A stretch of DNA of 64,000 bases from Ianthella basta (lineage: Eukaryota; Porifera; Demospongiae; Verongiida; Ianthellidae). Positions within the stretch are counted from its first letter, which is position 1. Each line of letters starts with the position of its first letter. Under the pieces are notes generated by a model. That model did not search any database and was not told the origin of the DNA. It worked only from the letters and a program-made list of their open reading frames with translations. Positions 22,801-33,900 of this stretch are shown here, in pieces. The stretch spans positions 8,173,649-8,237,648 of the forward strand of contig OZ025868.1 in the NCBI GenBank assembly GCA_964019415.1, written 5' to 3'. Made by a program: the position numbers and the translations under genes.

Positions 22801-24296
22801 TTGCTATTTTCAGTAAGAGTCAATTAGTGTAGCTCATTAGATCCACTTTACTGCTGGTGCTGACACCAGATTGGCACAGAGCCTTGCATTTCCGAGCATA
22901 AGATCCCAAGGGTGGAGTGCTCGGGTCTAGATATATATGACAGCTACGTAATGTGCACGTGCATTGCTGTAAACCTGTGTGAACACAGCATGGGAATGCA
23001 TGAATACTGCATTGTTACAGTATGGCATTGTTTAGTTTCAGTTTCAGAAGCTAGCTGTCAACTGAGCTACTGTTGCTGCTTTGTGTTTGGTGAATGCTGT
23101 AACTCAGCTGCACGTGTGATGTATTACTTTATACCTTTCAATACAGCCGTACAACTTCCCAGCTGAAGTGAGCTTCTCATTTGGTGGAGCTGGTAGTCCT
23201 AGGTACCTTGTGAATGAGATGCACTACGACAACCCCAATACAATTTCAGGTATGTATGTAGGAGCTTCATGCCTTACACATGACTGTGCGTATATGTACC
23301 CCCGTCCTAGTCTCATAGCCAGACCACCATACTTCTCAGACTTCGCCCTCCCAAAGACATTCTTTGAGAGGAAGGTGGTCTGACTATGTGAGAATCCACA
23401 CACCCCACACTCATACACACACCCCACACCCATGCACACACCCCAACACATTCAAAAATGGTCACCCATTATGCTATGCACAAGGCATGGCAGAAAGAAA
23501 GGGCAAGAGAGGAGTATTTGATCAAAGTCAGCATCAAACCAGGAACTATGCTCTAATGTGGAGTTTCAGCCACCGAGTTAACCTCACCCAGGTTGCTAAG
23601 TGGCTGTAGTGAGTGTATGAAGCTCTACAGCACAGTATAGCTACCTGTATTGATACTAGTTGCACATATAACATATATTTCCCATGCTTAGCTATTGACT
23701 CGTGGCTTATGGATTAGACTGCCCTTAGCTATAAATATTCAATATGACGTGTATAGTTCCCTTGAATGGATACTACACCACCCACACATGCACAAGTGGA
23801 CACAATGGATCTAGCTTGCATTGCCCGCAGTGATGTATATTGTAGATTTATGCATGTAATATGCCCTTTTGTCATTGTTTATTGCTCATTAAAGTAGGAA
23901 GTAAATAATGCACATTCATAATCTCTAAACTGCATTCACATTGTACATCATACGTATGTTTCCCATACAGGTGTAAGGGACAGGTCTGGCTTTAATCTGA
24001 CCTACCTCTCAACTGGGAGGAGGTACGATGCAGGCGTACTTGAAGTTGGCCACAGTGTCACTCCAGCCATGATTGTACCTGGACGAGCTGTTAGCTACAG
24101 CGTGTTTGGAGATTGTAATACCAATTGCACATCGGTATGCTTCTGGCTTGTTTGCAGTTGCTGACATGCCACATTTGTATAGTCAATCACTATTAGCTTG
24201 TCACCTACATTGTTCTGGCACCATTCCTTTGCAGAACCTTCCCAGTAATGGGATTACTGTGTTTTCTAACACCTTGCATACTCACCTTGCTGGTAT

Positions 24297-24297
<1 letters not shown>

Positions 24298-24380
<83 letters not shown>

Positions 24381-24528
24381 ATGCACACACACACACACTC
24401 ACACACACACACACACACACATGCACACGCACACACACATGCACACACACACACACATGGACACTCATGCACACACACACACACTTACACACACACATAT
24501 GCACATGCACTCACACACAGACGCTCAT

Positions 24529-24571
<43 letters not shown>

Positions 24572-24781
24572 CACACACACACACACACATGCACACGCAC
24601 ACACACATGCACACACACACACACTCACACACACACACACACACATGCACACGCACACACATATGCACACACACACACACACATAGACACTCATGCACTC
24701 ACACACAGACGCTCATGCACACACACACGCACACACAAATGCACACAAACACACACAAGCGCACATGCATGCACATACACA
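24298..24781 (+). repeat. Complex CA-rich tract, intron 8 of copy 4
   Basis: About 480 bases of CA repeats mixed with CATG- and CACTCA-containing units, in higher-order blocks. It begins six bases after the exon 8 donor (GTATGTACACAC). Confidence 0.95.
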
Positions 24782-25147
24782 GGAGGGAGAATAGGAGATA
24801 TGTAGTACAATTTTGGGTATAAAATATAAATATAGCAGACTCTCTTGAAACTGCAGTCTAGTTGTCTGTAAGTTTGACTATTCATTCCTAGCATTCTGTC
24901 TGACTGTCAGAGCCTACTGTGTTTCTTTTACTTGTCAGGTGTGGCTCTGACCTTGCGGCAGTTCTCCTCTGATGGTACCGAAGTGTTGCCTCCTTTGGAT
25001 CAAGATCTCAACTATGACTTTAACTTTCAGGATGCAAGGAGAATCGGCCCACGACAGATAAGTCCTGTACGTACATATGCTTGCATAGAATCTGTGTTGT
25101 ATTAGAACTTGGAGTATATGTGTGCATTTTATAGCAACCGGGCATGC

Positions 25148-25392
25148 AGGCCTGGGGGGGGGGGTTCTGGGGGTTCAGAAGAACCCCCCACAGCACTGGA
25201 TAAGTTGCACCTGCCACTAAAAACTCTACACTATAGTCCCACAAACTTGTCATTCCATGTTAACTTCTAATACCTGTAATGGCTCAACTGAACACTGCTC
25301 AGGAGCACTCATAGTATTGCACTGTGTTCCACTTCAGCTGTACAAGAACCCCCCACCCCCCATTTTCTGACCAGGCTACAGGCCTGGCATGC
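25148..25392. mobile_element. Short insertion in intron 9 of copy 4, GGCATGC duplication
   Basis: Copy 5 has the empty site: its intron runs straight from ACCGGGCATGC into ATATTGTTTATACC. In copy 4 about 240 bases starting AGGCCTGGGGGG and ending CTACAGGCCTGG separate these, with GGCATGC on both sides (25141-25147 and 25386-25392). The ends are roughly inverted and carry poly-G and poly-C runs. The class is unknown. Confidence 0.65.
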
Positions 25393-26699
25393 ATATTGTT
25401 TATACCACACTCTGCCTTTGCCCTCAGATGTATTATAGAATGATAATTTTGTACATTGCCCTTAACATATATTATACGTGTACAATGTCATGGTTGATGT
25501 GTGTTTGTATGACTGTTACAGTGTACACCTCGGAGACAGTGTATGCCAGAAATGTCTGTGTTAATCATTACTTACAGGGAGATAGACTGGAGCTGGAGTG
25601 CGTTTATCAGACTGTAAACCGCTCAACGGGTTTGGTTGTAAGTTTAGTGATTACATGGATATGTGGTATATGCAGGGGATTGTCTTTACAGTGCATGCTC
25701 TTATCCCTGTGTAGGGTGGTATTGCTACCACTGACGAGATGTGCCTGAGCTTTCTTATTTATTATCCGAGATCTGCAGTGTCCAAGTGCCTCAGTGACCC
25801 AACAGCGGAGGCTGGCACACTTTTCTACAACAAATTAAAGTGAGTAAAGCATACATACACTCCACTGTGAATTAGAATCTACATGCTTTAGTTTCATGTA
25901 TATTTGGGAGGTGTGTTTTCTGAGCTGTAATCAGTCAACAAACTAAACTTCATGATCACCAAAAATTGCATCCAACCATATCCTCTCAGCTTCTATCGCA
26001 TATCCATGCATGTGGGTAGCACATGTATGCAGGGTTCTGTGTACTGAGGAGGAACCCCCCCCCCCATGCATCAATTTTGCCATTTGCGGCATGTGAAAGA
26101 TGGCAGTACACAATGTGATTTCACCTTTGAGATTGTATAGAAATCATATCTCTGAAGGCCACAATCCAAATTATCACTAGGGACATGACCCCCCCCCCTT
26201 CCCCCCCGGAGGTGTACGTACATTTGGGCACTACATCTTTGCCTCTGAATCCTAGATAAAACTCTGTCTCACTAGCTACCATTTCATTATCCACAAACTA
26301 CTTATATGTGTGATTATGCAATAACTGGGACTGGATGTGAGACTAGATATAATGTATATAGTAAGTATGTGCTCTTACAAATTGCAGCATAGTATCACTA
26401 GTGTACCCTGTTTCACTATGCTTTTAGTGAAGAGCAACAGGCCGAGATTAATTCACTGATCCAGATGTTTGGAATCAATAATTTGAGGGCCATTGTGGAA
26501 AACTTTAACTGGGATGCAGACACTTATCCAAAGTTGCAGAGTGCCTATAAGGAGGCTGGGAAAAACTATCGCTGTGATCTGGTTCAACTTCCAGTAAGCA
26601 CGTGTTGTATGTATGTATACGAATAACATGGAAATGTGTTTCCAGCTACACATGCAGTGGATGTTACTGTTGCTTCTCGTCCTGCCTCTTTCACTGTAG

Positions 26700-26810
26700 A
26701 CATCGGCAGCCCCACCAACCTCAGTATCAACCTCAGTATCAACCCCAGTATCAACCCCAGTATCAACCCCAGTATCAACCCCAGTATCAACCCCAGTATC
26801 AACAACCCCG
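26700..26810 (+). repeat. Extra exon of copy 4: 12-bp minisatellite encoding Thr-(Ser/Pro)-Val-Ser repeats
   Basis: This 111-nt segment is bounded by a good acceptor (TTTCACTGTAG) and donor (CCCCG|GTATGC). It is in phase with exons 12 and 13. It reads TSAAPP, then seven 12-bp units giving T(S/P)VS, then TTP. The intron ends before this exon and before exon 13 share about 37 identical bases, so the exon seems to come from a tandem duplication of the exon 13 acceptor region. A Ser/Thr/Pro-rich stretch just before the hydrophobic tail would act as an O-glycosylated stalk (inference). Copies 2 and 5 lack it. Confidence 0.7.
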
Positions 26811-27176
26811 GTATGCATGTTTGTATGTAAATACAGTGACATGGGATGTGTACATGCTTCTACTCAGTGTTACTGTTGCTTCTCGTCCTGCCTCTTTCAC
26901 TGTAGACATCCGCAGCAGCTGGCCGGAATGTCATGCTTGTAGCTCCTGTTCTGCTGCTTGCTTCTGTACTTGCCCTCCTGGCCAACCTCATTTGAGAGGA
27001 AGCGTGTGGACTGTATAGTATAGGCCATATAGTATTGAAACAAGCTGCAGCTTTAGCTATAATAGTTGCACATTGACATTTGTAGGAGCTACGTACTTCT
27101 AGAACAGCTGTTTGCATGTATAGTGCGGAGCAACTATCCTAGTGGCTATAGTGAATGTACATGTAGCTTGGGCTCT

Positions 27177-27182
27177 AATAAA
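27177..27182 (+). other. Polyadenylation signal AATAAA of copy 4
   Basis: AATAAA sits 182 bases after the copy 4 stop codon. Confidence 0.6.
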
Positions 27183-27699
27183 GCTGTTTACTTGTGACTA
27201 TGTATTTAAGTGCAATTTATCTAGTCTGCAGAGAGATGATCAATATCATAAGACATTGCTTACATGTGACCAGCATGTCTTATTTCCTATATATATAGCT
27301 ATAATGCGAACATACATGCATGCAGTGCTGAATTTGCTACTTATGTACATACAAGTACTAGTGCTCCGAATAATATAATTATACAGCTACAATTATACGT
27401 AATTACGTAAATGTATTAAACTTTATGCAGAACAAACGCTTGTATATATATAAGAAGCTGCATGTGTACGTGAGAGTGCATGAATGCTACTTATATACTA
27501 CCAGCCAGACAGTATAATTACGTATAATTATGTTATAGCGTTGATAGTATAATTATAGACTCTGCTATCCATGTTATAAATTATAGGATCACTATTTTAA
27601 ATACTACTCATATACATATTCCCACACACTGCATGTGTATACATTTGGGCACGTGCATCGCTGGCCACTCAAATGTGTGATTGATGCATGCATGTGCAC

Positions 27700-28022
27700 A
27701 CATGAAACTCCTCCTTCAATTTTCTACCACACTTCACCAAACCTGGAAGAGTACATATATATCGATCATGGCAATACAGGGGGTGATCATGACCTAAGGT
27801 AGTAACCGTAGTTATTAGCGCCTTCGCCACTGGACTCCTTTAGATGAAATGGGTTTTAATTAACATAAATATATTCTTTGCACTTGCAATTGGAGTTTAA
27901 ATTTATGGAGTGAGTCTACAGAATGCTCCCAATTATATAGATAGTTACCATTGGTTTAACGCTCAAATTCAGTGATATATATTTATGCTGGGAACCCACC
28001 CAAAGGGCTTGTATTCAGCTAG
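27700..28022 (-). repeat. Third copy of the hairpin dispersed repeat (reverse)
   Basis: The reverse complement begins TAGCTGAATACAAGCCC and contains GGGTTCCCAGCAT, AAAGGAGTCCAGTGGCGAAGG and CCTTAGGTCATGA, in the same order as 8893-9390. Confidence 0.65.
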
Positions 28023-28323
28023 CATATATAACTGTCGATAACACGACAGCCAGTACATCAAGATGAGTGGCATATATAACTAACTGTGCTCAATTTTCTG
28101 CACAATTTTAATCAAAGTTTCAAAATGGACCTGGTATTAGTCAGTGCAAGTATTAATCTGATGTATGTAACCAAACTCAAAGTCATTTGGATAATTTTAT
28201 GCAAAACGTGTAGGTACAAACTAGTGTATATGGATTCCAGAATTATAATAGATTGTGAAATGGCCAGCAGTAAAAGCACAGAAACAAGTAATGTACGTAC
28301 AGTACCTCAACACCATGAATAAA

Positions 28324-28486
28324 CATCATTTCTGTGGAGTCCATGTACTTGGCATTCCTAATCTCCATGTAGTTCTACGTGGACCCAGTGTGTAGCTACG
28401 ATTAGCAAGCTAGTCCCATGTATACGTAGCTAGAGGTAGATTAGGAATGCAGAGTGAACTCCACGGAAATGTGGTTCATCATGATC
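28324..28486. repeat. Foldback repeat
   Basis: The left arm CATTTCTGTGGAGTCCATGT...GGCATTCCTAATCT and the right arm AGATTAGGAATGC...ACTCCACGGAAATG are inverted copies. Similar words (TTTCTGTGGAGTTCACTT, GCATTCCTAATTCC) recur near 50130-50190 and 50955-51000, so it is a dispersed family. Confidence 0.6.
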
Positions 28487-29170
28487 ATGATCATGTTCAT
28501 GCTCATTTCCGTCAGAGTTTCAATTATTAAATGTGCAGTTCTGGGAAAACATGACTGTATTTTGTACAATATGTCATATATGGCATTGAGCACGTTATAC
28601 CATTGTTAATTTGCTGTGCACTTGCTTAGCTAAGTATAATCAAGCGGCCATGCATGTATATCACCATGCATTCAGGTACGTATAGTTAACGTTAGTAGGA
28701 TGAATCCTTGGCTGGAGCTTGAACACTTTATATATATATACCACACCTTAGAAGCTCTCTATATATAATATCGGATCACTATAGCTAGTACACATGCACA
28801 CGTGTACGTATTATAATAATTATTATGCAAACATTCACTGCTGCATTAGCTACAGTAGTACTATAGTAGTGCAGTGCTGTTCACATGCGTAGCTACGTAT
28901 ACTTGTGTGATTAATGACACATACACGTGTATACATGCATATCAGGCCTAAGAGAGGCAGGAGGTCCTAACACACGTACACACGTACACACACACGCACA
29001 CACACGCGCACACACACGCATACACGCGCGCGCGCGCGTGCACACGTACTCACACGCATGCACGCACACAAATTGTAGTCTCGTCCCCAGCCCACTTCCG
29101 GCCGCCATTTTGCAATGGCCCCTTGCAAAATGGCGGCCGGAAGTGGGCTGGGGACGAGACTACTGGCGAC

Positions 29171-29932
29171 CAGGGGGGGGTCGGACAAGGTCCTGGGATT
29201 GCGCAATACAAGCACCTCAATAATTGCATTCCTGACATTCCAATCGCGTCTCCATATGTTAGCTGACTGTGCTCCAAGGTCGAATGTGCATACCCTGAGC
29301 CATGGCAGGGCCTTGTACTGCATTCGCGCCCCTGGTATGACCCGTACGTACGTAGCCAAGGAGCCATACGGTGGATTGGGCTTAATTCTCTGACCGCTTT
29401 CACGATATAGTTTTGCAAGTTATCGCAGCGTTTCTTGAGGATTGCCAGCACACTTAAGCCATTTCTAGCATCCCTGCTATCGAATGTGACAAATCGTGTA
29501 CAGAACTAAGACGATTGAAAGGACGTGGCTGCCGATTGCACTTCCATTGCAGAAGCAGTCAACCTATCAGTCTTGCAGTCCTGAAGTGATCAATGAGGAC
29601 TCGCTACCAGCTTCTAAGGAGTCACTTCCACAGGAGCCCTTGCTCAGTACTCCAGATTAGGCTCCATCTGCCTCGTAGCCCGCATCAGCGAACACTCGTA
29701 CACCGGTGTTGGAAAATGCTCGCAAAACCTACCTAGATGCTGGGGAAGGGCGGGGAAGGGTCCATTTTCTAATAGCCCTTGTCCAACTGTGTGCTCAGAA
29801 GCAAAGAAACAAGCGATGCGACGTGTTTCTCGAAATATGTCTGCTCTTAGCTAGTATAGGTATAATACACAATAAAGAGCAGCTGCGTCGGCCATTTTGC
29901 GGACACACGTGACCTTGACCGACCCCCCCCTG
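29171..29932. mobile_element. Nested non-autonomous TIR element, CAGGGGGGGG ends
   Basis: The ends are CAGGGGGGGGTCGG(A/T)CAAGG inverted, about 22 bases with one mismatch. ACTGGCGAC occurs on both sides (29162-29170, 29933-29941), a 9-bp duplication. Removing the element rejoins CTGGCGACTATGG, which matches the reverse complement of the other end of the host transposon (CCATAGTCGCCAG near 30592). No intact transposase is seen in 762 bp. Confidence 0.85.
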
Positions 29933-30098
29933 ACTGGCGACTATGGTCGACTTTCTTGGGCCCGGAAGTCCATTCCCAGCAGGAATGTGTGCTGGCCAAT
30001 CAGATTACACAACAGCTCATTAGTGGCATGTTATGCATAACATTCACACCTCTGGCGTTCACACCTACCTAGCAGCATAGACCTATGCTAGCAGCGAG

Positions 30099-30431
30099 AT
30101 GGCAGCTTCGATGGGAGAAGTGAGCTTCCCAAGATTGGGCGCAAGGCTACCTTCGGTCGCAGTGAACAGTGTTATTCTGGAAGCATACGTAATACCCGGC
30201 TACGAGAAGCCCACAGATCAGGAAGAGGCGATTTTGGACTTCTTAAAGGGACGGGACGTCTTCGTTTTCCTCCCAACAGGGGCGGGCAAGTCTCTCTGCT
30301 TCGCCACTCTTCCCTCCGCCTTGCTGCCTTTCTCCAGCTTGGAAAAGCACGTTCGACACACGTACTGGTTACTACTTTCAGTTTCTGCAAGTCGAAGCTC
30401 GATCGTACACTTGGCAAAGGCGAGAACCTAA
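30099..30431 (+). pseudogene. RecQ-like DNA helicase N-terminal fragment
   Basis: The ORF starts MAASMGEVSF and contains PTDQEEAILDFLKGRDVFVF followed by LPTGAGKSLCF. This is the arrangement of a RecQ-family Q-motif region plus Walker A (GxGKS) ATP-binding loop. The sequence diverges right after the Walker A strand and ends 110 codons in, so motifs Ia-VI are missing. It lies inside the TIR transposon, so it is probably the 5' end of that element's own gene or of a captured helicase. Confidence 0.7.
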
Positions 30432-30734
30432 GGGCTACTCTCTATTCGCCTGCAAAAAGAAGGATTTGCCACGCTTCAGGAACACACAGCACAGCGTGGC
30501 ACTTCCATCTTGCCCGTACAAATTTCACACCTCGCTGTTCCCACCAGTGTTACGTAATCAGAACTGGCTTCCAGGCCCAAGAAAGTCCACCATAGTCGCC
30601 AGACCACCTTTTCGGGCCATTGCAAAATGGCGGCCGGAAGTGGGCTGGGGACGAGACTAAGTCGCCAGACCACCTTTTCGGGCCATTGCAAAATGGCGGC
30701 CAGAAGTGGGCTGGGGACGAGACTACACAAATTG

Positions 30735-30976
30735 CTGTTCATGATCACGTGCAAGGTCATTGGCCAATTACGTCGCAACCATACAGGAGATTGTGGAATC
30801 TTTGCAATACAAACCGAAAAGCGGTTGATCACGTTCACCAATGAAATCTCTCCAAACAGGTGACGTAGTAGCGCTAGTGTATATCCCTTGTGGGGGTGCA
30901 CGTGACTGAAACCACTTCTTTTGTTGCAAAGATTGCACAATTTCCTGTACATTTCCGTCAGATCCCAACACTAGCG
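30735..30976 (+). promoter_or_regulatory. Upstream region of copy 5
   Basis: It contains ATTGGCCAAT (CCAAT-type), TGACGTAG (CRE-like), GCACGTGAC (E-box) and a 25-base inverted repeat with three mismatches (30783-30807 against 30924-30948). This region is unlike the CGCGAA-type upstream regions of copies 2 and 4. Roles are inferred from motif type only. Confidence 0.4.
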
Positions 30977-33900
30977 ATGGCTTCTACAGCTCTGTGTGTC
31001 GCTCTGCTACTGTTCCTCGCTAGCCACTGCCAGGCTCAGGACCTCGCTAGCTATGAGAAGTCCAAGATCCTGGTCAGCGGCCAATACGAGTTGTACTGGA
31101 CTTACAGGGCCGCTGATAGCAGAATGGATATGGCTGTGCGAGTGAAGACCCTTGGGTGGTTTGGCCTAGGTATCTCCCTCGACGGACAAATGAGCAACTC
31201 GGACGTTGTGACCGGATGGGTGACGGCAGGCGGAACGGCAATGCTGCAAGTGAGTGAATGCAAATGCTGGGATGGTCACATATATAAGTATAGGAACTGT
31301 CTACATACCTTCGCCGCGTTTACGCAATGTTCTGCTACAGGACCGCTTCGCAGATGCGAGATCTCGACCCCCCGTGGACACCCAGCAGGATTGGACTATG
31401 GTTTCAGGGAGGGAGGAGAACGGATGGACCATTATGGCCTTCAGTCGAGCTCTCCAGACTGGTGATACCCGCGACAGAGATATTGTTCAGGTGTGTATGC
31501 CCACAGCTGTGCTACGCATGTATATGTTCTTAATACAGTACACAGTGGATTCTAGATGCAATATATATGTCACTGGTGCGTGGGCACACCTGCACACCCT
31601 GCCAGAGGTCCACATGAATCGCTAAAAGACATTAACCTATGCATGCAATCGCTATAACTGTAAAAGTATTGTCATGATATGTAACAAGAGTAGTATTCTT
31701 GTATTATCTCTCTCTCACTGATGATCATGTAAATGCTTTGTAGTACAAAGTCATGTAGTGTCCGGATGTTATTCAACATCAATTGGCAGAAGGGGTATAA
31801 ACGTATTGTACTTTAATTAGTGATGATCAATAACGTACTGTAGTATTGTACTGTTTGGTTTGCAACTGGGGGGACACCTTCACAGCCATGTGTATATATA
31901 ACTTGACAGACTGCTCTACATATTCGCATCCCCCTAGATATAGCTGGCCTGCATGCATGCATATGAGGCTAAATAATTGTATTCATAGTTAGTTGAATGG
32001 AATGCACCGCTCTGATCACATGATGCATAGTTGTTAAATCTTATGACAATGGTGAGTATAGTACTTCCCCTCCCAAATGTGATGGCAGTGCAAACATGGC
32101 TCATGCATGCATGATGTAAGCACTGCAATCTGGATTGAATGCATTCTAATAAAGTATATAGGTGTATAATGATTTGCAGAGTGAAGGGTCCCGTATTAGG
32201 TACATAAGTGATGTTGTAGCACATGTAAAGCAGTAACATGTAGATACTCTATAGCTACTGGAGCCACTAGCAGGCAAGTAATTTATTAACACAGAAGATA
32301 TGCAGTAGTACTAATGACTTAGGAGGTGTGCAAAGACAGTTGTGTTCACTTCATCATCATCCTTCTTGCTGACTTCCTTTTCATGTTAATGCTTACACAG
32401 GGCAACAACAGAATGATCTATGCTTGGAGTGCTGATGGGACTGATCCAGCAGGTGCAGACTCAGTTACATACCACATGACCAATAGGGGGACCCAGGGAG
32501 TCACTTTCATCGAGGATAATGAGATTATCGACGATCTTGGAAGTTCCGAAAGTGTCACATTTTTGACAAATGATGTGAGTTGATTGCAAAACATAAATGA
32601 GTGTCTTTCTTCTTGTAAAGGCTGCATAGGAATGGGTATACCAATGCAAACGTTCGAACTCTCTTTGAAGAATCTACCAGTCTGTTTCAGGTCGGTACAT
32701 TGTGCAGCACTCCGCCTTCCCCCTATTCCCTTATCACTTGTACCAACACACTGTATGTCTGCAGTCTAGCCTGCCTATAATTCAGAGCCTCTGCATAATT
32801 GTTCTCTATTTTAAGTCATACATTCTGTATTTCCCTGTATAGCCCAGGGGTATGATACTTTACCGCATATATACAGAGTTACGTACCTCCTCATCTCTTC
32901 TCACAGATTCTCATTCCAAATGTTGACACAACTTACTGGTGTGCCGGCTTTAAACTCCCAGAAGACATTCAGAACAATAAAAAGCATATGATCCGGGTAA
33001 GGAATGTACTATGTATGTGTATGCGTGGCTGTAAAGGTAGCTCCACAATCAACTGCAACACTGCACGGCATTGTGCCCATGGCATGCTATGCAGTACATT
33101 GTTGTGATTGATGCATCCCATGGTGATGTAAGCAGTCATTATGTATGGCATTAAGTAAAATGTGAAGTCGAAAGTCATTGCCTACATGTCTACCAGCACT
33201 TGATGATATTCATGACTACATTGTGTGGTAACAGCGCTGATCGTGCCTGTTGCAGGGCCGTAGCACCAAGATAAAAACTGGTCAGGCCATAGATGACGTG
33301 ACGCAAACTAGGGGGCTGGGGGCATGCCCCCCAGGAAAATGTTTGAAATTTAGATGTTCTGTGAGTACTTTTGGAGCAATTCTAGGCCCATCAACACTCC
33401 AATGAGTATGATAAAATGTAACATAGACCAACAGGCACTTACAGCAGGAAAGGCGATCAAGTGCCATGTAACAGGTAAAACAGTGCTTTGAAATATGAAG
33501 ATTGCACATTAAAAATCGAAATCTAGTGGTTTTTTGGTTGTCTATCCGATGCTAGGCAGCACCAATCTCTCCTTCCCTTGACTAGAAGACACCATCAATG
33601 CAAAGGGTGTGTAAAATGTTTCCTCTAAAAACAGGAGGAGGGCCGGTCCATGCAACAAGGAGGGCTGGTCCATGCAAACCCCAGGTCATTAACATGCGCT
33701 GACTTTGAATACGTTTTCACCATCCCTACATCTGCCAACATTTTGCTGTGCTTGTGGTCTTGCTACCATCCCCTGTTTCTCTGCCAGCATATTATAGTGC
33801 AAGTGTACATGTGAGTGTGCAATAACAAGGGTTGCCACAGGAGACTATCCTATTGCATGCATGCCCATTCAAGCTACGTACATGTTCCCATGTACAAATA

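Larger units (their letters stand above)
19826..26995 (+). pseudogene. MOXD1-like: DBH/MOXD1-like monooxygenase copy 4, all exons present, exon 1 frameshift
   Basis: Exons: 19826-20103, 20248-20397, 21297-21470, 22050-22139, 22518-22718, 23147-23249, 23971-24134, 24235-24292, 24939-25066, 25578-25637, 25715-25839, 26428-26593, an extra exon 26700-26810, and 26906-26995. Exon 1 is 278 nt instead of 273 because TACAG is duplicated after GGACC, shifting the frame about 45 residues in, after the signal peptide and before most of the DOMON domain. Everything downstream keeps frame, splice sites and copper ligands (HHM, MHYDNP, HTH, DEMCLSF). A downstream Met could restart but would lack a signal peptide. 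This may be a very young pseudogene, a segregating null allele or an assembly error. AATAAA is at 27177. The extra exon is described separately. Confidence 0.8.
27183..29066. other. Intergenic region between copies 4 and 5 (left part)
   Basis: No gene seen. It contains 27553-27633 (matching 1-92), the reverse copy of the hairpin repeat at 27700-28022, a foldback at about 28324-28486, and a CA/CG-rich low-complexity tract (about 28970-29066). Confidence 0.6.
29076..30725. mobile_element. TIR transposon relic with 9-bp target duplication and RecQ-like helicase fragment
   Basis: The left end begins TAGTCTCGTCCCCAGCCC and the right end is its reverse complement. CACAAATTG flanks both sides (29067-29075 and 30726-30734), a perfect 9-bp duplication. 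The ends are complex: the left one carries an extra inverted copy (29122-29162), and the right one has two tandem 65-70-bp end units (about 30597-30725). Each end unit includes CAAAATGGCGGCCGGAAGTG or a near copy. Inside lie a nested insertion (29171-29932) and the helicase fragment at 30099. The superfamily is uncertain; 9-bp duplications occur in Mutator-like elements. Confidence 0.85.

Noticed and set aside
24300-24780. Interspersed CA/CATG units that superficially look like a CRISPR-style array
   Set aside because: Units are short, variable and simple-sequence, with no unique spacers, in a eukaryotic intron.
26584-26842. ORFs reading (GVDT)n, (LILG)n or (INPS)n over the minisatellite
   Set aside because: Only the frame giving T(S/P)VS has splice sites in phase with neighbouring exons.
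29115-29393. Plus- and minus-strand ORFs across the nested 762-bp element as a transposase
   Set aside because: They are short, overlap the TIRs and show no DDE-type or zinc-finger signature.
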